Shown here: positions 1-8,904 of the stretch, piece after piece
Numbering within the stretch: the stretch's first letter is position 1
How the letters are laid out: each line of letters begins with the position of its first letter
Assembly (NCBI RefSeq): GCF_014650815.1
Contig: NZ_BMVR01000001.1
Span: forward strand, 62,001-126,000
DNA length: 64,000 nucleotides
Direction: 5' to 3'
Source: Streptomyces flavofungini
Lineage (GTDB): Bacteria; Actinomycetota; Actinomycetes; Streptomycetales; Streptomycetaceae
Position numbers and translations under genes: made by a program
Notes under the pieces: generated by a model
Told to the model about the DNA's origin: nothing
Databases searched by the model: none
The model's input: only the letters and a program-made list of their open reading frames with translations

Positions 1-230
1 CCGCCCGCCCGGCCGTGCGTCACGTTCCGTCGCAGTGCCCGCCATCCGTGCTCCCCCTCAACTCCCGTACCCAGAGGCCCGAGCCAACGTAACGCCGCCC
101 CGGCGGCCCCTGCCAGACCGCGCCGGGAGCACGGGCCCGGCTCCGGCGCGCGCCGGAGCGAGGGCGCCGGGACCCCGTGCCGGGCCCCGGGGCGAGGGCT
201 ACGGGCCGGTACAGTGGGCGGGTCGTCTCA

Positions 231-330
231 TGCGTGTACGAGGGGAAGCCGGTGGAAGTCCGGCGCTGACCCCGCAGCCGTGAAGCCGCGTGGCAGTCCG
301 CCGCGGCAAGCCGGAACGCCTCGTACGCCG
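231..330 (+). promoter_or_regulatory. Cobalamin (AdoCbl) riboswitch
   Basis: This leader matches the conserved core of B12 riboswitches: GGGGAAGCCGGTGGAAGTCC, then GCTGACCCCGCAGCCGTGA, then a closing strand around GGCAAGCCGGAACGCC. The outer stem is visible as GTACGAG near 236-242 pairing with CTCGTAC near 320-326. It lies 130 bp before the first gene of an ECF transporter operon, so B12 excess should shut the operon. The hairpin at 402-449 is the likely expression platform. Confidence 0.88.
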
Positions 331-401
331 CATGACCGGCTCGCGTCATCGGAACGTGCCGATGGCCGGCACCGTCGAGGTATACGGAGCCGGAGCCGCC
401 C

Positions 402-449
402 GGTGCCCCTCCGTGCCGTGCTGCCCGGCCCCCCGCAGGGAGAGGCACC
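402..449 (+). promoter_or_regulatory. Hairpin sequestering the ribosome-binding site
   Basis: GGTGCCCCTCC (402-412) is complementary, with one mismatch, to GGAGAGGCACC (439-449). The right arm contains the only good Shine-Dalgarno sequence, GGGAGAGG, before the ATG at 459. Pairing would hide it, so I infer that the riboswitch acts at translation initiation. The alternative antisequester strand was not worked out. Confidence 0.5.
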
Positions 450-458
450 CGCCGCATC

Positions 459-1700
459 ATGAACGTTCGCCGCAGCGCAGCTGCCCTGGCCGTGGCCGTC
501 GCCGCCCTCGGCACCGCCGCCGCCCCGGCCGCCTTCGCCGACGACGACTCGCCGTCGGCGAAAGCCACCGGGGCGCCGCTCCCGTCCGGCCTGTACGGCA
601 AGAAGGACCCGCAGTTCGACGGCGTGTTCCGGCAGTCGTACGCGCTGCTCGCGCAGAAGACGGTGGGCGTCACCCCGGCCGCGAAGGCCGTGGACTGGCT
701 CACCGGCCAGCAGTGCACGAGCGGCGGCTTCGCGGCGTACCGCGCGGACGCGAGCGAGCCGTGCGGGTCCAAGACGCAGGTCGACTCGAACTCCACCGCC
801 GCCGCGATCCAGGCGCTGCACGCCGTCGGCAACGAGTCGAACACGGTGAAGAAGGGCCTGGGCTGGCTGAAGTCGGTCCAGAACCAGGACGGCGGCTGGG
901 GCTACAACCCGGGCCTGCCCAGCGACGCCAACTCCACCGGCATCGTCGTCGGCGCCCTCGCCGCCGTCGGCGAGAAGCCCGCGTCCGTGAAGTCCCAGAA
1001 GGGCAAGTCGCCGCTCGACGCGCTGACGAAGCTCGCCATGGACTGCGGCAAGGACGGCGGCGCGTTCGGCCTCGCCGACGCCAAGTCGGGCAAGCTCGCG
1101 CCGAACGCCGACGCGACCGCGGCCGGAGTGCTCGGCGGCCTCGGCCAGGGCCTCGTGCCCGCGAAGGGCAAGAAGGCCGACGCGGCGCCGAAGTGCGCAA
1201 AGCCGGACACGGCCAAGCAGGCCGCCGACAACGGCACCGGCTATCTGCTGAAGACCCTCGCCAAGACCGGCCACCTCACCTCCGCCATGCCCGGCGCCAA
1301 GGACCAGCCGGACGTCGGCAACACCGCCGACGCGGTGGTCGCGCTCGCCGCGGCGGGCCAGCAGGAGCAGGCGAAGAAGTCCGCCGAGTGGCTGTCGGAG
1401 AACTCCGCCGCCTGGGCCAAGGACAGCGGCCCCGCCGCCTACTCCCAGCTCGTCTTCGCCGCCCTCGCCGCCGACATGGACGTACGCGACTTCGGCGGCG
1501 CCGACCTCGTCAAGCAGCTCAACGCGCAGGGCCCGACGCCGAAGGCGATCTCGGAGACGACCGCCGCGGCCAAGGAGAAGGACGAGAAGGACGACGACGG
1601 GTCCGGCGTCAGCGTCTGGTGGATCGTCGGCGTCGGCCTGGTCGCGGGCGCGGGCATCGGCTTCCTGCTCTCCGGCCGCAAGAAGAAGAACCAGCTGTGA
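459..1700 (+). CDS. Membrane-tethered secreted alpha/alpha-toroid protein, predicted cobalamin capture
   Basis: This 413-residue protein has an Ala-rich signal peptide (about 1-27, cut after AFA), an ectodomain of repeated short helices, one membrane segment near 384-405 and a basic tail, GRKKKNQL. The repeat signature QNQDGGWGY near 142-150 belongs to the prenyltransferase/squalene-cyclase toroid type. The same fold forms the B12-binding alpha domain of intrinsic factor and transcobalamin. The B12 riboswitch upstream and the ECF genes downstream suggest it captures corrinoids at the cell surface. That role is inferred; no catalytic Asp-rich cyclase motif is evident. Its TGA overlaps the GTG of the next gene. 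The start was chosen for its position after GGGAGAGG and its clean signal peptide. Confidence 0.8.
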   Translation: MNVRRSAAALAVAVAALGTAAAPAAFADDDSPSAKATGAPLPSGLYGKKDPQFDGVFRQSYALLAQKTVGVTPAAKAVDWLTGQQCTSGGFAAYRADASEPCGSKTQVDSNSTAAAIQALHAVGNESNTVKKGLGWLKSVQNQDGGWGYNPGLPSDANSTGIVVGALAAVGEKPASVKSQKGKSPLDALTKLAMDCGKDGGAFGLADAKSGKLAPNADATAAGVLGGLGQGLVPAKGKKADAAPKCAKPDTAKQAADNGTGYLLKTLAKTGHLTSAMPGAKDQPDVGNTADAVVALAAAGQQEQAKKSAEWLSENSAAWAKDSGPAAYSQLVFAALAADMDVRDFGGADLVKQLNAQGPTPKAISETTAAAKEKDEKDDDGSGVSVWWIVGVGLVAGAGIGFLLSGRKKKNQL

Positions 1701-2368
1701 GCCGGCGCCACCCGGGGCGCGGCCGCCTCACGGTGGCCGCCCTGCTCACCGCGCTCCTCGCCCTGCCCGCCGCGCTCCTCGCCGGGAGCCCCGCCCACGC
1801 CGCCGACTACCGCTACTGGTCGTTCTGGCAGCGGGGCGAGGGCGGCGCGTGGGTGTACGCGACGCAGGGGCCCTCCATCGCCCGGCCCGACGACGGCGAC
1901 GTGGAGGGCTTCCGGTTCGCCGTGTCCGCGAACTCCGGCAGCGCCGAGAAGCCGCGCGGCGCCGCGGACTTCGACACGATCTGCGCGGACACGCCCGCGC
2001 GGGACGGCCAAAAGCGCGTCGCGCTCGTCATCGACTTCGGCACGCGGGACGACGCCCCGGGTGGCGAGCAGCCCCCGAAGCGGCGTACGGCGTGCGCGCG
2101 CGTCGCCTCCGACGGGACCAGCGCCGAGGCGCTCGCCGCCGTCGCCGGGCAGCTGCGCTACAACAGCTCCGCGCTGCTCTGCGCCATCTCCGGCTACCCG
2201 AAGCAGGGGTGCGGCGAGCAGGTCTCCGGCAAGAAGTCGGACGACGCGGGCAGCGCCCGGCAGGACGGGGACGACGGCGGTCCCTCCGTCGGGCTGCTCG
2301 CCGGGATCGCGGCGATCGTCGCGCTCGGTGCCGCCGCCGTCTGGCAGGCCCGCCGCCGCCGTGGCTGA
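1697..2368 (+). CDS. Secreted, C-terminally anchored protein of the ECF operon (SCO2322-like family)
   Basis: The 223-residue protein starts at a GTG whose bases overlap the previous stop (GTGA). It has a signal peptide to about residue 36 (SPAHA/ADYRYW), a small ectodomain with four cysteines able to form disulfides, and a membrane segment near 198-215 ending in RRRRG. It recalls proteins named SCO2322 family in streptomycetes, whose function is unknown to me. Its topology is the same as that of the preceding toroid protein, and the two are translationally coupled. I infer they form a two-part extracellular receptor, this one perhaps taking the place of the beta domain of transcobalamins. 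The long upstream extension of this reading frame is a shadow of the first gene. Confidence 0.75.
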   Translation: MSRRHPGRGRLTVAALLTALLALPAALLAGSPAHAADYRYWSFWQRGEGGAWVYATQGPSIARPDDGDVEGFRFAVSANSGSAEKPRGAADFDTICADTPARDGQKRVALVIDFGTRDDAPGGEQPPKRRTACARVASDGTSAEALAAVAGQLRYNSSALLCAISGYPKQGCGEQVSGKKSDDAGSARQDGDDGGPSVGLLAGIAAIVALGAAAVWQARRRRG

Positions 2369-3545
2369 CGCGGCCCCCGACCGGCTCCTCCCGCGCCGCC
2401 TGGCGCCCCAGGCGCACCGCTCCAACGCGCTGCACCCGGGCGCCTGGTGGCTGTGGGCGCTCGGCCTCGCCACGGCCGCGTCCCGCACCACCAACCCGCT
2501 GCTCATCGGGCTGCTCATCGGCGTCGCCGGGTACGTCGTCGCGGCCCGCCGCACGTCCGCGCCCTGGGCCCGCTCCTACGGCGCGTTCGTGAAACTCGCG
2601 CTCGTCGTCATCGGCATCCGCCTGGTCTTCGCGATCGTCCTCGGCTCGCCGATCCCCGGCACGCACCTCATCGTGACCCTGCCGGAAGTCCCGCTGCCCG
2701 ACTGGGCGCAGGGCGTGCGCATCGGCGGCCGGGTCACCGCGGAGGGCGTGGTGTTCGCGCTGTACGACGGGGTGCGCCTCGCGGGCCTGCTGATCTGCGT
2801 GGGCGCGGCCAACGCCCTCGCCAGCCCGGCCCGCCTCCTGAAGTCCCTGCCGGGGGCGCTGTACGAGGCCGGGGTGGCCGTCGTCGTCGCGATGACGTTC
2901 GCCCCGAACCTGATCTCCGACGTCCAACGCCTGCGCGCCGCGCGCCGCCTGCGCGGCCGCCCCGACAAGGGCGTACGGGGACTGCTCCAGGTGGGCCTGC
3001 CCGTCCTCGAAGGCGCCCTCGAACGGTCCGTCGCCCTGGCCGCCGCGATGGACGCGCGCGGCTTCGGCCGCACCGCCGCCGTGCCCGCCCGGGTGCGCAG
3101 GACCACCGCCGTTCTGACGCTCGGCGGCCTGATGGGCGTCTGCGCGGGGGCGTACGGGCTGCTCACCGCGGACGGCTCGACGTACGGCCTGCCGGTGCTC
3201 GGCGCCGGGCTCGCCGCCGCGCTCGGGGGGCTCTGGCTCGGCGGGCGCCGCTCGGTGCGGACCCGCTACCGGCCGGACCGGTGGGGGGCGCGGGCCTGGC
3301 TGGTCGCCGGTTCGGGGGCCGCGGTCGCCGCCCTGATGATCGCCGCGAACTCCGCCGCCGCGGACGCCCTGCACCCCGGGGTGATCCCGCTGATCGCCCC
3401 CACCCTGCCCCTGCTGCCCGCCGCGGCGGTCCTCATCGGCCTGCTCCCGGCGTTCGTGGCACCGGTCCCCCCGCCCGCCGAGGCACCCGTGCCCGCCCGC
3501 GCCACCCGCACCGCCCGTACTGCCGCCGAGGAGAAGGCCTCATGA
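2361..3545 (+). CDS. ECF transporter transmembrane (T) component
   Basis: The 394-residue polytopic membrane protein has the T-component pattern: N-terminal helices, then a cytoplasmic coupling region with the characteristic A-R-G segments (AARRLRG and AAMDARGFG around residues 193-235), then further helices. These short arginine motifs dock in the ATPase grooves and transmit ATP hydrolysis to the S component. The GTG start overlaps the end of the previous gene by 8 bp, and the stop overlaps the next start as ATGA, indicating one operon. The C-terminal third is longer than in minimal T components. Family assignment is firm; the vitamin is inferred from the riboswitch. Confidence 0.9.
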   Translation: MADAAPDRLLPRRLAPQAHRSNALHPGAWWLWALGLATAASRTTNPLLIGLLIGVAGYVVAARRTSAPWARSYGAFVKLALVVIGIRLVFAIVLGSPIPGTHLIVTLPEVPLPDWAQGVRIGGRVTAEGVVFALYDGVRLAGLLICVGAANALASPARLLKSLPGALYEAGVAVVVAMTFAPNLISDVQRLRAARRLRGRPDKGVRGLLQVGLPVLEGALERSVALAAAMDARGFGRTAAVPARVRRTTAVLTLGGLMGVCAGAYGLLTADGSTYGLPVLGAGLAAALGGLWLGGRRSVRTRYRPDRWGARAWLVAGSGAAVAALMIAANSAAADALHPGVIPLIAPTLPLLPAAAVLIGLLPAFVAPVPPPAEAPVPARATRTARTAAEEKAS

Positions 3546-5380
3546 CCATGACCCGGTCCATGATCCGGTTCGAGGACGTCTCCGTACGGTACGAGGGCAC
3601 CGCCGCGCCCACCGTGCAGGGCGTCGACCTGAGCGTCCCCGAGGGCGAGCTGGTGCTGCTCGTCGGCCCCTCCGGTGTCGGCAAGTCGACACTGCTCGGT
3701 ACGGTCAGCGGGCTCGTGCCGCACTTCACCGGCGGCACCCTGCGCGGCCGGGTGACCGTCGCGGGCCGCGACACCCGCACCCACAAGCCCCGCGAACTGG
3801 CCGACGTGGTCGGCACGGTGGGCCAGGACCCGCTCGCCCACTTCGTGACCGACACCGTCGAGGACGAGCTGGCGTACGGCATGGAGTCCCTCGGCCTCGC
3901 CCCCGACGTCATGCGCCGCCGCGTCGAGGAGACCCTCGACCTGCTCGGCCTCGCCGACCTGCGCGACCGCCCCATCACCACCCTCTCCGGCGGCCAGCAG
4001 CAACGCGTCGCCATCGGCTCCGTCCTCACCCCGCACCCCCGCGTCCTCGTCCTCGACGAACCCACGTCGGCCCTCGACCCCGCCGCCGCCGAGGAGGTCC
4101 TCGCCGTCCTCCAGCGCCTCGTCCACGACCTCGGCACCACGGTCCTGATGGCCGAGCACCGCCTGGAACGGGTCGTCCAGTACGCCGACCAGGTCCTCCT
4201 CCTCCCGGCGCCGGGCGAGCCACCGCTCCTCGGCGACCCGGCGGAGGTCATGGCGGTCTCCCCGGTGTACCCGCCGGTGGTGGGGCTCGGGCGGCTCGCG
4301 GGGGTGGCGCCGTTGCCGCTGACGGTGCGGGACGCCCGGCGGCGGACGGGTGGGCTGCGGGAGCGGTTGGCGGGGATGGCGCCTTCAGGGGTGGTGCCTC
4401 CGGGGGGTGAGCCTGCCGGGGTGGCGCCTGCCGAGGTGGCCGATGAGGGGCGTGCCGTCGTGGCTCCGGGGGCTCGTGCGGCCGAGGTGGACGCGCCCGG
4501 GCGCGTCTCGCGTTGGCGTCGTCACAGGGGTAAGCGCCATGAGGCCGAGGCCACGACGCCGGGTGCCGCGAGCCCGGCGGTCGCGCGGCCGGAGGGGACG
4601 GCGCCGGCCGCCGGTACGCCCGCCGCACGCGTCGCCGGGCTCGCCGTGCTGCGGGGCCGGGTCGAGGCCCTGCGCCGGGTCGACCTCGCCGTCTCCCCCG
4701 GTGCGACCGTCGCCCTGATGGGCCGCAACGGCGCGGGCAAGTCCACCCTCCTGTCCACCCTGGTCGGCCTGCTGCCGCCGACGTCCGGAACCGTGCGGGT
4801 CGGGGGTGCCGCGCCGCACCGCATGCCGCCGCGCGAGCTGATCCGGCACGTCGGCCTCGTACCGCAGGAGCCGCGCGATCTCCTGTACGCGGACACGGTG
4901 ACGGCGGAGTGCGCCGCCGCCGACCGCGACGCGGACGCGGCGCCGGGCACCTGCCGGGACCTGGTCGCCGATCTGGTCCCCGGCATCGCGGACGACACGC
5001 ACCCCCGCGACCTGTCCGAGGGCCAGCGCCTTGCCCTCGCCCTCGCGATCGTCCTGACCACGCGCCCGCCCCTGCTCCTCCTCGACGAGCCCACCCGCGG
5101 CCTGGACTACGCGGCCAAGGCCCGCCTGGTCACGATCCTGCGCGGCCTCGCGGCCCGGGGCCACGCGATCGTCCTGGCCACCCACGACGTGGAACTCGCC
5201 GCCGAGCTGGCCCACCGGGTGGTGATCCTCGCCGACGGCGAGGTGGTGGCCGACGGCCCGACGGCGGACGTCGTGGTGTCGTCCCCGTCGTTCGCCCCAC
5301 AGGTCACCAAGGTCCTCGCTCCGCAGCGGTGGCTCACGGTGACGCAGGTACGGGAGGCACTGGAGGCGGCCGATGAGTAG
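3542..5380 (+). CDS. ECF transporter fused A1-A2 ATPase
   Basis: Two complete ABC ATPases are joined in one 612-residue chain. The first has Walker A GPSGVGKST near 42, signature LSGGQQQR near 148 and Walker B VLVLDEPTSALD near 167. The second has GRNGAGKST near 394, a variant signature LSEGQRLALA and LLLLDEPTRGLD. Between them lies a Pro/Gly/Ala-rich linker of about 120 residues (roughly 240-360) that is probably disordered. It should power cobalamin uptake with the T and S proteins on either side. The ATG overlaps the upstream stop (ATGA), and the next gene starts within its last codons. Confidence 0.93.
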   Translation: MTMTRSMIRFEDVSVRYEGTAAPTVQGVDLSVPEGELVLLVGPSGVGKSTLLGTVSGLVPHFTGGTLRGRVTVAGRDTRTHKPRELADVVGTVGQDPLAHFVTDTVEDELAYGMESLGLAPDVMRRRVEETLDLLGLADLRDRPITTLSGGQQQRVAIGSVLTPHPRVLVLDEPTSALDPAAAEEVLAVLQRLVHDLGTTVLMAEHRLERVVQYADQVLLLPAPGEPPLLGDPAEVMAVSPVYPPVVGLGRLAGVAPLPLTVRDARRRTGGLRERLAGMAPSGVVPPGGEPAGVAPAEVADEGRAVVAPGARAAEVDAPGRVSRWRRHRGKRHEAEATTPGAASPAVARPEGTAPAAGTPAARVAGLAVLRGRVEALRRVDLAVSPGATVALMGRNGAGKSTLLSTLVGLLPPTSGTVRVGGAAPHRMPPRELIRHVGLVPQEPRDLLYADTVTAECAAADRDADAAPGTCRDLVADLVPGIADDTHPRDLSEGQRLALALAIVLTTRPPLLLLDEPTRGLDYAAKARLVTILRGLAARGHAIVLATHDVELAAELAHRVVILADGEVVADGPTADVVVSSPSFAPQVTKVLAPQRWLTVTQVREALEAADE

Positions 5381-6326
5381 GGCCCCGAAGGAGCACGGGG
5401 CGGGTCGTGACGCGGCTCCGCCGCATGGGCGCGCCCGGCCACCGGCGACCCGCGGCGGACAGCCGGTCCGGCAGGACGGGCAGGTCCGCCCCGTGCGGCT
5501 GGGGCGACGGTCCATCGCCGCGCTGGCCCTGGTGAGTGCCGTCGGAGTCGTCGCCTTCGGGTGGCCCCTGCTCGCCGGGTCGGACTCGGGCCTCAGCGCG
5601 CACGCGAAGGACGCACCGTGGCTGTTCGCGGCGCTCCTGCCGCTCCTCCTCGGCGTGGTCGTGGCGACGATCGCCGACGTCGGCCTGGACGCGAAGGCCA
5701 TCGCGATGCTCGGCGTGCTGGCCGCGGCGGGGGCGGCCCTGCGGCCGCTGGGCGCGGGCACGGCCGGGATCGAGCCGATGTTCTTCCTGATGGTGCTGAG
5801 CGGGCGGGTCCTCGGGCCGGGGTTCGGCTTCGTGCTCGGGGCGGTGTCGATGTTCGCGTCGGCGCTGCTCACGGGCGGCGTGGGCCCGTGGATGCCGTTC
5901 CAGATGCTGGCCATGGGGTGGGTGTGCATGGGGGCGGGCCTGCTGCCGGGCGCCGACTCTTCCCCAGGCTCTCGGCTGCGCCCGAGCAGGGGCCCCCTTC
6001 GCGGACGGGGCGAGCTGTACCTCCTCGGGGTGTACGGGGCGGTGTCCTCCGTCCTGTACGGCACCGTGATGAACCTGCAGGGCTGGCCCTACATCGGCGG
6101 CCTGGCCACCGGCGTCTCCTTCGTCCCCGGCGACCCCGTCGGCGAGAACCTCGCCCGTTTCCTCGCGTACTGCCTGGCCACCTCCCTCGGCTGGGACCTG
6201 CCGCGCGCCGTCGTCACGGTCGTCCTCAGCGTCACGCTCGGCCCGGCCGTCCTGAAGGCGCTGCGCCGGGCCACCCGGCGGGCCGCGTTCGAGACGGCGG
6301 TCACATTCGAGCCTCCGCGGCGGTGA
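5373..6326 (+). CDS. ECF transporter substrate-binding (S) component, predicted for cobalamin
   Basis: This 317-residue protein has a charged N-terminal tail of about 40 residues and then six or so hydrophobic segments with short loops, as in S components (LFAALLPLLLGVVVATI, MFFLMVLSGRVLGPGFGFVLG, VYGAVSSVLYGTVMNLQGWP). It would bind the vitamin in the membrane and topple when coupled to the T protein. Its start lies inside the end of the ATPase gene. The B12 riboswitch points to cobalamin, as in the CbrT group. The sequence alone does not prove the ligand; a precursor such as cobinamide is also possible. Confidence 0.85.
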   Translation: MSRAPKEHGAGRDAAPPHGRARPPATRGGQPVRQDGQVRPVRLGRRSIAALALVSAVGVVAFGWPLLAGSDSGLSAHAKDAPWLFAALLPLLLGVVVATIADVGLDAKAIAMLGVLAAAGAALRPLGAGTAGIEPMFFLMVLSGRVLGPGFGFVLGAVSMFASALLTGGVGPWMPFQMLAMGWVCMGAGLLPGADSSPGSRLRPSRGPLRGRGELYLLGVYGAVSSVLYGTVMNLQGWPYIGGLATGVSFVPGDPVGENLARFLAYCLATSLGWDLPRAVVTVVLSVTLGPAVLKALRRATRRAAFETAVTFEPPRR

Positions 6327-6673
6327 GCGGTCTTGCGCGTTCTGTGAGGAAACAGCGGGGTGGCCCGTGAGGCGGCCCACAGGACTTTGGTCCTCTACTA
6401 CCGGGGGTCGGGGTCGCGTCACCTTGTCACGTACGCGCCAATCGCCGCGCTGACCTGCGGATTGAGAGCCAGATCACACGGGGGCCCTCCGGCACGGGTG
6501 CGACTGCCACTAGTAAGAGGGGTCATTGCGGCGGCGTAACAGCCCTGCTTCTCTGGATGAGTCGCACGGCGCCGACGAGCCCACCCGGGCCGCGGCGCCG
6601 AGGCATTCCCCCCACGGTCCGCGTGACCGCGGCGTGCCCCGCGACCGCCCTGTTCCCCACCGGAAGGTCCTCT
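6327..6673. other. Intergenic leader region without a recognisable gene
   Basis: There are 347 bases between the ECF operon and the transglycosylase gene. No ORF looks coding. The stretch 6440-6550 is less GC-rich and could form stems with the GCGGCGGCG near 6530, so a transcribed leader is possible. I looked for the c-di-AMP (ydaO) riboswitch that precedes some Streptomyces cell-wall hydrolase genes and could not match it. Confidence 0.4.
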
Positions 6674-7093
6674 GTGTCCGTCTCGCTCCTCCGCCGCATC
6701 GCTTCCCCGAAGAAGGCCCTCGCCGCCGGCGCCGTCGCGGCTGCCGCCACCGGCATGGTCTTCGCTGCGGCCCCCGCCCAGGCCGCTCCGGCGGCTGCGA
6801 ACTCCGACTCGGCCAAGGCCGTGGCTCAGCGGATGATCGCCGACAGCGCGCAGTTCCAGTGCTTCGACCGCATCGTCGCCCACGAGAGTGGCTGGGACGT
6901 CAACGCCCAGAACGCCTCCTCCGGCGCCTACGGCCTGGTCCAGGCCCTGCCCGGCTCCAAGATGGCCTCGGCCGGCGCCGACTGGAAGACCAACCCCGAG
7001 ACCCAGATCAAGTGGGGCCACGACTACATGAAGGACCGCTACGGCAGCCCGTGTGGCGCGTGGGACCACTGGCAGGCGAACGGCTGGTACTGA
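6674..7093 (+). CDS. Small secreted lysozyme-like transglycosylase
   Basis: The 139-residue protein has a signal peptide to about residue 37 (PAQA/APAAA) and then a compact SLT-type domain. The glutamate in IVAHESGWDVNAQN is the expected catalytic acid, and ASSGAYGLVQALPGSKM is the conserved lysozyme-fold substrate wall. Two cysteines (QCFDR and SPCGAW) probably form a disulfide. The end, AWDHWQANGWY, is typical of small Streptomyces transglycosylases. It should cleave peptidoglycan glycan strands outside the membrane. The GTG at 6674 was chosen because it begins the signal peptide; the frame upstream shows no similar features. Confidence 0.85.
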   Translation: MSVSLLRRIASPKKALAAGAVAAAATGMVFAAAPAQAAPAAANSDSAKAVAQRMIADSAQFQCFDRIVAHESGWDVNAQNASSGAYGLVQALPGSKMASAGADWKTNPETQIKWGHDYMKDRYGSPCGAWDHWQANGWY

Positions 7094-7124
7094 GCCTGGC
7101 CCCTGGGCCTTGACCGGTGAACGA

Positions 7125-7151
7125 GGGCGGCACCCCGCGCGGGTGCCGCCC
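7125..7151 (+). terminator. Intrinsic terminator hairpin after the transglycosylase
   Basis: GGGCGGCACCC (7125-7135) pairs perfectly with GGGTGCCGCCC (7141-7151) around a 5-base loop, 32 bases after the stop codon. A strict U-tract is absent, as is usual in streptomycetes. Confidence 0.75.
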
Positions 7152-7194
7152 TTCGCCGTACCCCGGCCCGGCTCACCCCCGATCGGCGCTCCGC

Positions 7195-7378
7195 GCCTCG
7201 TCCTCAATCGCCGGACAGGCTCTCCCCCACCCACCCGTCCAGACTTCCCCCGTCCCGAGCAACAGCCCGGCACCATCAGCCCGAACCCCTCACCCCAAGC
7301 ACCACACCAGCCAGCCCTGCGGCGCCTCCCCGGCCCGCCCCGGCGAAGTACCAGCCCGTCCGGCGTTCGCGGACGAGG
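7195..7378. repeat. Two copies of a Streptomyces intergenic repeat in opposite orientations
   Basis: Positions 7195-7221 read as the reverse complement of the element AGCC[C/T]GTCCGGCG-TT-GAGGACGAGGC, slightly degenerate. Positions 7351-7378 carry it forwards with TTCGCGG in place of TTTGAGG. A third copy lies at 16059-16086. Between the two is about 130 bp of proline-codon-like, low-information sequence with no convincing gene. Confidence 0.6.
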
Positions 7379-7397
7379 CCGTTCAGGCCGACAAGCG

Positions 7398-7427
7398 GGG
7401 GTCCAGGGGGCGGCGGCCCCCTGGACC
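7398..7427 (-). terminator. Terminator hairpin facing the thiolase gene
   Basis: GGGTCCAGGGGGC (7398-7410) and GCCCCCTGGACCC (7415-7427) form a perfect 13-bp stem with a 4-base loop. It lies 38 bases past the stop of the minus-strand thiolase gene, attached to the end of the intergenic repeat. Confidence 0.65.
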
Positions 7428-7465
7428 CGGGAAGGGGCGGGACCGGGGCGCACCCCGCGAGGGCC

Positions 7466-8863
<1,398 letters not shown>

Positions 8864-8904
8864 TCACCGCAGTCGTGAGCGTCCCGAAACACCTGGAGCT
8901 GCCG

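Noticed and set aside
228..1274. A 348-codon minus-strand frame opposite the riboswitch and the toroid gene
   Set aside because: Shadow of the coding frame; it would also run through the riboswitch.
290..1696. Long plus-strand frame continuous with the second ECF-operon gene
   Set aside because: Upstream of the GTG at 1697 it is an arginine-rich shadow of the toroid gene; the signal peptide begins only after that GTG.
6380..6670. Possible c-di-AMP (ydaO) riboswitch before the transglycosylase gene
   Set aside because: Expected by analogy with rpf genes, but I could not find the conserved core elements.
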